This document shows, piece by piece, positions 35,502-43,580 of a stretch of DNA of 43,580 nt. The translations under genes and the position numbers were made by a program. Below the pieces are notes generated by a model. The model was not told the DNA's origin and ran no database searches. It was given only the letters and a program-made list of their open reading frames with translations. Within the stretch, counting starts at the first letter, position 1. The number at the start of each line of letters is the position of its first letter. The DNA is from Elysia marginata (Eukaryota > Mollusca > Gastropoda > Plakobranchidae), in the NCBI GenBank assembly GCA_019649035.1, contig BMAT01002699.1, positions 405,777-449,356 of the forward strand, given 5' to 3'.

Positions 35502-36128
35502 CAGGGGTTTTCTATCTGAGATACTTAAAAAAATAAAGCTTCTTCACAGACAATTACGAGAATTTAATCATGACAGTAAATTTACGCAGCCAAGCCGATT
35601 GAGATGGATGTTCAATTGATCAAAAAAACGCTGTATTAAGCGTTAAAGTTCGGGAATCATTCCCTTCTACGTGCAAAGTTGTGGTGCAAAGATTATTGCC
35701 GTGGTGCAGGTACGATACAAGTTTTTGTTTGTTATGTTGTTTCTGCTGCGACAGACTTGTGGCGATAATTTCATGTTCGATCAATCATTGTTATTGTACA
35801 CAGACAACACGTCTCAGTAGACAGAGTAGCGAGGTTGGCGGTCGTTGACATCTAGAAATATTCATGTGCAAAGCTTCCGGAGTACATGGTTATGTGTAAG
35901 AGGATCGACAAGAGCACAACATGGATTTCTAAGGGGAGAGAACCATCACATCGCTCTGCTTCGTTCGTGTATAGACTCGAGATTTTCCAATTTTTTTTAG
36001 TGTTCTGGGAAGACGGTCTCTAAAGAGGAGGGGTCATTGTTTCCATGAGATAGCATGAAAGAATAGGAGAAGAAATAATTATTGTGGATTTTCAGTCTTG
36101 TATATTGTAAGACAGCGGTAGCCTCACG

Positions 36129-36396
36129 TTGGTAGAGTGCGCTGGTTAACAAATGTTGGTGGAGTGAGCTGGTTAACAAATGTTGGTAGAGTGAGCTGGT
36201 TAACAAGTGTTGGTAGAGTGAGCTGGTTAACAAATGTTGGTAGAGTGACTGGTTAACAAATGTTGATGGAGTGAGCTAGTTAAGAAATGTTGGTAGAGTA
36301 AGCTGGTTAACAAATGTTGGTAGAGTGAGCTGGTTAAGAAATGTTGGTAGAGTAAGCTGGTTAACAAATGTTGGTAGAGTGAGCTGGTTAACAAAT
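36129..36396. repeat. 27-bp minisatellite, about 10 copies
   Basis: The unit reads TTGGTAGAGTGAGCTGGTTA plus ACAAATG and includes a GTTAAC palindrome. Starts fall every 27 bases from 36129, except one 26-base copy at 36237 that lost a base. Because 27 is divisible by three, the minus strand shows a nine-residue periodic open frame (LTSSLYQHL); this is a by-product of the repeat, not a gene. Confidence 0.93.
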
Positions 36397-39300
36397 TATA
36401 GAACTTTTGTCAAACAAAAACATTTGCCTATAGAAGTGGAAGGAACTTTAAAGTTTGCGTACGGAACTCTTAAGTTTGATACAGACGTCGAGAGCCGATA
36501 ACTATGCACTGAGGGAGCATAAGACCGCTTAAGTACTCAATAAAACAATGCGATATTGACCCGGGAGATTTGTTATAAAAAAAGCAAAGTTCTAATTGTC
36601 AGACAAAATAAATGATTTAGTCATTTAAAACGTATTGTCCAAAATGTGCATTAGTTACATTGAGTTTAATAAATTACATCAAGCTTTCTTTTTTTCGTTA
36701 TGAATGTTTTCAAAATGCCAAAAATCGCCCTCAGCATTTAAATCTAGGTGTTACAAAGAAAGAAACTAAACATATTCGCTGTACAGGCGGTATCTTAGAA
36801 ATCAATGTCGTTGCAGCAATCTTTAAAAATACCACAGCTCACGATAGAATTCAAAACATTGCTTAGAACACTGATTTACAGACAGTGTTGGGTGAAAGTT
36901 ATTTCATCTATCTCTACAACTATCACTTCTATGTTTATTTTAGATATGCAAGTAGGTAAGTACGTAGGTACGTGTGTAGGTAGGTAGCTAGATCAAAATA
37001 TAGACATGGAGATAGACAAATAGAAGGGCAGGTATATAGACTAAAGAGAAAGAGTAGGGCATAATGAGAAGAAAAAGAGCGTAACAGCCTGAATGACAGA
37101 AACAAATACTGGAATGCTTGGGTGTTTGTGCAGAATTAATGGTTTTTCTGCTAAATTGGACTTCTATCCTATTAAGACATGTCTCAGATTCATCTCTGTG
37201 GGATCATTTGAAATATAAATCCTACTTGAGAATACTCTAACCCTCCGCTTGTGAAAACTGTGTTAAAATGGTGCTAAAGAAATAACACAGGATCGAAAAA
37301 TAATAATGGAAAATTAAAGCTACATATTTGTCCTAAACAAAGCCAAGTTGTTCAAATTAAAACTGATAAGAAAGGTGCCAAAAACGAATGTTGAAAAAAA
37401 AAAAGATCCTTTTTCCGTTTTACTAGGGGTGTAAAGTCTGCTAACTGGAACAAAGAAACTGCAATATCCTCTTGGACAATGACACTTGACAGATGCGCAA
37501 AAAAAGGGATCGAGCGACAATCTACATTTAATCCAACTTATATTTATTTAGCACTCTTTCTCCTATCCCATCATTTACTGAGTTTGTAAATTAACAAAGC
37601 AAAAGCATAGTAGACTTAGACTCATCTTTCACAAAAAGATTTTCAAAGGATGTATTTTACAAGAAGAATTCAACATATTAATATGCGATTCCTAAGTACT
37701 TTGCAACACGCAAAAGTGAGGAATTTTAATGCGATGAATTCCGGCAACTTGTTCAGCATCTGTCACCGAGCCTGCTATGCAAGATGTATTTGCTGAAGCC
37801 ACGTCACTGCATAGTTGTGCAAATGTGTACGCATCGCTGAATTACAAGTGGTCTCTGACAACATTTTAAACACATGCCTCACATCGCCAACTATTCTCAT
37901 TACAGATTTGAATTCAAATGTCCCTGAAAAATGTGTGTTTATGTAGTGTGTGTGTTTGTGGGAGAGAGAGAGAGAAAGAAGTATTTCCCGGAAGACAGTC
38001 GCTTTTGAACGTCAACGCCCCATCGGGTGACGCAAATCTGAGTTGGACAAAATGACAAAACCGTCTACGGGACGTTTACAGAGTGTTAACGACGAGCCAG
38101 GTAGAAAAAATTCACGTATTACTACTACAAAATCGAGGCCTCTGTTGATTTAGAAAGGGTCTTGCACTCAAACTGTTAAGCTTTCCGTATTCACATTGGA
38201 TGCAATCCTCTCCGCAAAGAACATTTTCCGAACTTTTGTATGGAGGAAAAAAGCCTTTTCCTTTCTTCCCTTTTGACTGTATAAATTTTACTTGTGCGAA
38301 AGCCCAAAAGTGGCTAGTAGAATAAAGAAATCATGTTTTTCTATACCAATGGAGAGTACGAACTCCTAACATCATGTGTATGAGAAAATTATATTTTTCA
38401 GATGGTAAAAGTTGAACGTCTACGTTAGATACTCTAGCGTTCACGAAGCGAACAGGCAAAACTTAAGTTAATCACCATATGGCGAGTTTTCATTTGAGAG
38501 CCTTTGTCTCGTTGATAGCCATAACCTTTTAAACAATTTTAAGAAAACTATATGGCAGAAAAAAGAACATCAGCGTTCTTCTTAAGAATTAAGACCCAAA
38601 ATACGCTGAATCTAGTTCGAAACAGGTAAACATAGGCAAGACATAAATAAACGCTAAAATAGGCGTTCGAGCTCTAAGCTTAATAAATAAACAAATGAAA
38701 TCACCCATCTAGGCTGCGACCACCAGGCTGGGGTTAGCAGACAGAATAAAACATCAAAGCCAGTCAAAACAGGTTTTACAAGATAAGAATAGAAACGTTG
38801 TCAACATGGGAATGTTTTTGGCCTAACATCCCATTGAAGTTTGTAGCACTTACTTACTTTGTTTTAATTCAGATGGATCTTTTCACGAGATGAGAAGAAA
38901 AGAACCTTTACAGCTGTTAATGTTTTGGAGGGCCGAAGAATGCACGTTAATAAAAGTAGAGAAAAGGGGTAAAGGTAGGTTTTATTCAAAATAATCCACA
39001 GGTGTGGTTATGGATAAAAAGGGTTTTCAAATAACGAAGGGGAAACTTGCAAAAAAAACCAAAAAAACAACAGTCTTTGCTGCCCCAATACGCAAAAACA
39101 TGATATAGTTTGGAAATTAGCGATGGAGATGTGCGGTCTTGGCTTTTACGGTGCATATAACTTTTTTTTACAATGTGAGAAATAACCATGCTTGCCTTAC
39201 TAGCTGTAATCATTCCAATTTTCTGATCACGGCGAAAGACACGGCACATTTTTGTGCAAAGCAGCGCTAGCGTATATCTGTAAAACGACATTGTACTTTA

Positions 39301-39559
39301 AAAAGATAATTGGCAACGCTAATATTATGAGCTGTTTCTAAATGTGTTTTACCATATTTTTTTTTGTTTCCACGTGTAGGGTTTTGTTCAGTTTTTGCGT
39401 AAGCTTCTTGGTATTACAATCAATGGAATAATACAGTGCATGAAGCATTTTTTGGCTCGTGCTTTGTTATTACTATTATTTTTTTTTAAAAAGCGAACTT
39501 AATTTTAAAAGCTACAATTTATTCAGCTGTAGTTTAGCGAAACAGCGTAGAATAACACG

Positions 39560-39760
39560 AGAAAGCGCGGCATTTGCTTTCCGTGGGCATGCGCAAAAGA
39601 TGACACACCTCCTATTATGACCTTGACCCGTCCTTGCCACGGACATGTCTGGTACCATAGGTGTTGACTTGTTTCCGGATCCGGTTTGCGGCTCTTTCGC
39701 GCATGCTCAGCGCCTGTGGGAGAAGTTAGGTTTAGAGTTGTCTCCAACGTGGTGACATCA
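39560..39760. promoter_or_regulatory. GC-rich island with NRF1-like and nuclear-receptor-like motifs
   Basis: GCATGCGC (39587-39594) and GCGCATGC (39699-39706) are inverted copies of the NRF1 core. TGACCTTGA (39618-39626) reads TCAAGGTCA on the minus strand, the extended half site of ERR/SF-1-type nuclear receptors. CCGGATCCGG (39675-39684) is a perfect palindrome. The island overlaps the possible cassette exon, so coding and regulatory readings compete. Confidence 0.35.
39609..39713 (-). CDS. Possible cassette exon, phase 1-1, in the 5' intron
   Basis: This 105-nt GC-rich segment is bounded by a good acceptor (ACTTCTCCCACAG, AG at 39715-39714) and a modest donor (GGAG|GTGTGT, GT at 39608-39607). 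In the frame that joins in phase 1 to the SAM exon at 31941 it is open and reads AEHARKSRKPDPETSQHLWY and on to VIIG. It is a multiple of three and phase 1 at both ends, so it could be included or skipped between 41187 and 31941 without changing frame. I recognise no homology in the 35 residues. Another frame begins MRERAANRIRKQ but ends in two stops. The segment may instead be a regulatory island. Confidence 0.22.
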
Positions 39761-41186
39761 AGGCGGCAACAACACATCGATATCATTGTACTGGTTAATT
39801 TTTAACGAGCGATTTATAACACATATGATCGAAATGGGGACCTTTCACTCTACATTAACCACACAAGCTAACGATCTAAGCCTTATCGAACTCTTCTGCA
39901 TTCAGCATAGTACTCCGAATAAAAGTGCAAAATGAAACTTTTCAGGAAGGATCGCGACACAAATTTCACCATATTTCAAGCAGCTGGTATAAAGCGAAAA
40001 AAAAACACGCTTGAATGAAATAATACAAGTCGAAGCTTTTTACAGTCCATTCTTTTTTCAAAGGCATGTTGTAATCCATGAGTCTTCGGTCCGCCAATGC
40101 CACCCTAATTCATACAATCTAATTTCAAACTTCACCCACAAACAACTTTGAGACTGGCTGAAACATTCTAGCTTGTGCCTCTATTTGTATGATTTACTAT
40201 CTGTACATGTTACGAGTAAAAAAAACTATGCTAATGACCCTCTTATTATGAAGTCTTCTTCTATTCATACATATTACGAAAAAAGAATAACAGCGGTGTA
40301 GACCTACTGAGCTTTAAAAGAGAGGCCCAACTAGTCTTTTTAGAAGAATCTACAACTATTTGGAGTAATTTTACTGGCACAAATTTCGACAACCATGATC
40401 AGTACGACTGTGTTCTGAAATCTAAGTCGTAAAGCTCTGAAAGCTAGTCCTACTGTATCACAAGGCACATGCCGGGCACATAATGTGCAGCAGAATTTCT
40501 CTATCGATCGCTGGTTACCTAAATATGCAATAGTAACCCGTGCTGGCTTTAAAAAATCAAAGATTAATTTTTGTCGCATCATCAGACCGGAGCAGAACAA
40601 TTTAGGAATGAAAAATGTAATTGGATGTGTGTGGAATGTGAGGAATGCCAAAACACTTATAAAAACCAATATGAGTTGAGCTACTTCACTGTTAATAGCA
40701 TGCTAAATTGAGAGCTCTGACAGCGACATCTGTTTTATCAACAACATTGTTTTTGTCCTTCAACAATGTATTCAATATCAATCTAGGACCATAAAAGGTA
40801 CTGTGACCATAGATCTGTGTGCTGAATGCTCTGTTGCTTTCTCTAGCATGCGGGTCAGAAATTGAAACAAGACTAAAATAACAGATGGGTGTGTAATTTC
40901 CATAGAGTTTTGTACTATACTGCAGCCATTTATTGTATATGCACATTACATTAACTGTAATATTTGTCTAAACAGACTAGCGAAATGGTTTGAAGGTGCG
41001 TCATATCTCTTCGGTAATGCTGCTGTAGTAACAGATCGTTAATAATGATACAAACAATATATCGAGATTGTAATGACATTGTCTTGTGCTCTTGATGTGG
41101 TTGTGAGATTTTAACCGTCAAGACTGAGTGTATTCTGGTAGTAGAATTTGTTGTAAAAAACACCATTAGGCCACTAGGTTACTTAC

Positions 41187-41220
41187 CGTGAACAAGGCAG
41201 AGTTTTGTAATGTAAATCAT
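41187..41220 (-). CDS. DLC1: Candidate first coding exon of the DLC1/STARD13-like gene
   Basis: This is a short exon predicted from splice geometry, not from homology. From an ATG at 41220 it reads MIYITKLCLVH and ends with a lone G before CACG|GTAAGT, the strongest donor I found upstream of the SAM exons. The G is exactly the base needed to make Glu with the AA of the 31941 exon, giving HELEAYEALKW. Human short DLC1 and STARD13 isoforms likewise begin a short distance before the EAKEACDWL block. The frame stays open upstream of the ATG to a TAG at about 41310, so a longer exon is possible. The base at -3 of the ATG is C, a weak context. Another upstream exon, or one outside the window, could be used instead. 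Confidence 0.5.
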
Positions 41221-41291
41221 CTGTATTTTATCATAAATTGTAACATTGTCGGTTTGTACAGAAAATAATACTTCATTGGGTAAAAAAAAAG

Positions 41292-41298
41292 TTTTATA
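41292..41298 (-). promoter_or_regulatory. Possible TATA box upstream of candidate first exon
   Basis: On the minus strand the sequence reads CCTTTATAAAAC, with TATAAAA at 41298-41292. This is 72 bases upstream of the ATG at 41220, so transcription would start near 41265-41270 and give a leader of about 45-50 nt. The region is AT-rich and such a string can occur by chance. No clear initiator motif is visible. Confidence 0.25.
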
Positions 41299-43548
41299 AA
41301 GGCTTAATGTCTAAAAGCAGGCCAATTAAACAAAAGTGAAGAAGTTTCTAAGCCCATTGGTTTAACAAGACCGATTTAATAAACGGGCATGTTGCAAACA
41401 TGTCGGTATTCATAGATAACTAAAACTAATTAATACCACGACAAATTTTTTGTGTCTAGAACTTGCCTTGCATACGGCGGTGAAGAGATGGAAAGAGCGG
41501 TCTGCGGCCGTGGACTGCATTGATCTCTAACCATGTGTGTGTTTTGAGTACAGTGATCACAAGGATTCCGGCACTGTGATCTATAACAAGCATTGCTATT
41601 GCGCGTGTCATCTTAGCTGTTTCAAAACATAAATTGACATTACACTTTTTCCTATCGTTCTCTTCAGATTCAACCTCCAGTTTATTCTTAGAATGTGACG
41701 AAGTAAACTACATGTAGTATGTACATTTTTAACTGTTTACGTGAGTATACTCACTGGCGGGCAAATCATAGACAGAGAGAGGGAGAAAGAGTACATACAC
41801 AGAGATATCCAGTGTAACTAAAAAAAGAAATTGTGTAATGTACACTTCATTCTGCGCTCTTTTTCTCTTTCATTTGATACAGTGAAACCGTATAGACTAT
41901 ATGAAACAAAACATAAAGCCTCTCGAAACTGTAAATTGACATATAATATATGATTGTGAAAAAAATTTGAAACTGTCAGTCATTAATACTTACAAAGAAA
42001 CTGCAGAATCTTTAAAAAAAACTAGTTAACTTCTCCAAAAAAGTTTCAAGTTGTCGCTTGGGAAGTTTATAAACACAATCCTAAGAAAGGTAACAAAACT
42101 GCCGACCCGTGAAGTATCAATGAAATTTAATGATTCTTTTAATTCAAATTTAGAGACTCAACAGCATGACCTATTTTTTGTTAGGTTTGTCTCGGCTTGA
42201 GATTAAAGTAAAACATCAAAGAAAATCTTATCAGGGCACTGATCACAGGTTATCAGTCGTGATAGAGTCGGAGAGAAAAGCACTTGACCTGGACAAAGAG
42301 ACGCAACGTTCAGGTCACACGACAGCTAAAAGCTAGAGAGAGACAATACCGAAAATACTGTGTGGAAAAACGTGGTCCAGAACTGTTTTGTGAAAACTGT
42401 TCTTGTCAACTGCTAATTATTATAATAACATTTTTTCATTTTTAGTTTTTACGTTGAGTTTGGATGGGCTATTATAAAACAGGCGAAAGACAACGAGTGT
42501 TTTGACGTCAAAACTGGTTACATGTACATCTACATGCTATATATTCTTCACGTATCTGTCAAAAAAATATAAATCTGCTATAAAAAACAGGGTTAGGTAG
42601 CTCGTTCGACTGCCCATGTAAAAAACTGGCTGGATCTCTAGTCTCCATACTTTGGCTACATCACAAATCATAATGACCCCAGTTTATATTAGCAGTTCCT
42701 ATTATTATTGTATTATCGTTATTAGTATTGAGCAGTTGAGTTCTTGTAAACTTAAAAAAAAAACTTCCACTTTTTCATGTACTATAGCGGCGTATAAAAA
42801 CATAACCCATCAATAGAGCTGCGAGTTTTGGGGATGCCGATACTTGGCAGTAAAATGTGTATAATCAATATTGTAAATCAATTATGTTTTCTTACCTTTC
42901 TAATCAATATCTTAACATCTATAGTAAAAAAATATGGCTTTTAGTTACTATCGTAAATTATAAAAAGACCAATTATTTCTTAGAAAAAAAACTATGTGTT
43001 TTAGTATAGTAGCTTGATAAACTGGGACAGTCATAATTGATTAATAATAACTGTAACATGCCGAATTTTAAATGAAAGCCTTAATTTCTAGTCTTTCATA
43101 CCTTCTATTGCAGGTTGTAAAGATTTAATAAATTTCATGCTTTATATACATGTACTTTATGTTTTTAGAACCATGCTAATGTAACACATTGAGCTCACAA
43201 GTGAGGAAAGGTGGAATGCAAATAAATGAATACATAAATATTACATATAAAAACCTCTATAGACTAATTGAAATAGGAAGGCGTAAACATAGAGCAAACT
43301 AAAAACACTGAACTAAAGTGTCACCCTAATACATGACAGTTACCAGTCCAGATTATCTCAGTAAATCACGTCGACATTTTTTCCAAGGTACATTTTGAAA
43401 ATAGAGCAGTCTGTTTACTTTGGTTACAAAACGTGACTCTTCAGGTGGCGCAAATTTTATGTTTACATAACTGGAAAGATAGCAAAAGTGTTCGAGAGAA
43501 TGACGTTTCCGCGCCACGGACAAACTCTTTGACAAAAGTGAACCCCTC

Positions 43549-43580
43549 CTACCTCCTCCTCCTCCTCCTTCTTCTTCTTC
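43549..43580. repeat. CTC/CTT microsatellite at window edge
   Basis: CCT repeats turn into CTT repeats and run off the right edge, so the length is unknown. Confidence 0.85.

Larger units (their letters stand above)
31942..41186. other. Long 5' intron (if 41187-41220 is exon 1)
   Basis: This is 9.2 kb of AT-rich DNA between the candidate first exon and the first SAM exon. It contains a GAT tract at 35455-35501, a 27-bp minisatellite at 36129-36396, a TAGG-like run near 36953-36991 and a GC-rich island at 39560-39760. Otherwise I see nothing recognisable. Confidence 0.5.
41221..43580. other. Upstream or intronic DNA at right edge
   Basis: This is AT-rich DNA upstream of the candidate first exon. 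It ends in a CTC/CTT microsatellite (43549-43580). It is the gene's 5' flank if exon 41187-41220 is first, and another intron otherwise. No homology-supported exon was found. Confidence 0.5.

Noticed and set aside
35997-36233. Nine-residue repeat protein (LTSSLYQHL) on the minus strand
   Set aside because: It follows only from the 27-bp unit being divisible by three. The frame is broken by the 26-bp copy.
38850-38880. Alternative upstream exon ending at a minus-strand AAA|GTAAGTAAGT donor
   Set aside because: The donor is good but I found no open frame in the required phase with family resemblance. The 41187 donor supplies the expected G and an in-frame ATG.

Overview
This window is animal nuclear DNA. 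It is AT-rich and mostly non-coding, with long introns bounded by GT/AG, dense microsatellites, a tRNA-derived SINE and a decayed LINE tail. The repeat style and the divergence of the one recognisable gene suggest an invertebrate, and a lophotrochozoan such as a mollusc is my best guess. No sequence feature proves the phylum.

One gene explains the window. It is a minus-strand member of the DLC1/STARD13/STARD8 family (Rho GTPase-activating proteins with SAM, RhoGAP and START domains; Crossveinless-c in Drosophila). Four exons are supported by homology plus splice sites: 31870-31941 and 27468-27549 (SAM domain), 8588-8648 (SAM end), and the large 785-2630 exon (serine-rich linker with a tensin-binding-like YDN motif and an LD-like helix). 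Phases agree at every junction: 1, then 2, then 0. A fifth exon, 41187-41220, is a plausible first coding exon: it has an ATG, a strong GTAAGT donor and the required phase 1. A possible 105-nt phase 1-1 cassette exon lies at 39609-39713. The joined exons give about 698 residues. The catalytic RhoGAP and lipid-binding START domains must lie beyond the left edge.

Layout, left to right: 1-784, start of the intron that leads to the RhoGAP exons. 785-2630, large exon. 2631-8587, a 6-kb intron without recognisable features. 8588-8648, exon. 8649-27467, an 18.8-kb intron holding most microsatellites (including a sense-strand GAA tract), an inverted-repeat element, a GC-rich island with joined E-box and CRE, a LINE remnant, a SINE, a 29-bp array and a 56-bp minisatellite close to a splice donor. 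27468-27549, exon. 27550-31869, intron. 31870-31941, exon. 31942-41186, intron with a 27-bp minisatellite and a GC-rich island. 41187-41220, candidate first exon. 41221-43580, upstream DNA. I found no prokaryotic-type system, viral gene, CRISPR array, intact transposon or confident second protein gene. The most useful leads are the gene model itself, the possible cassette exon and internal promoter, and the intronic repeats that could affect splicing.
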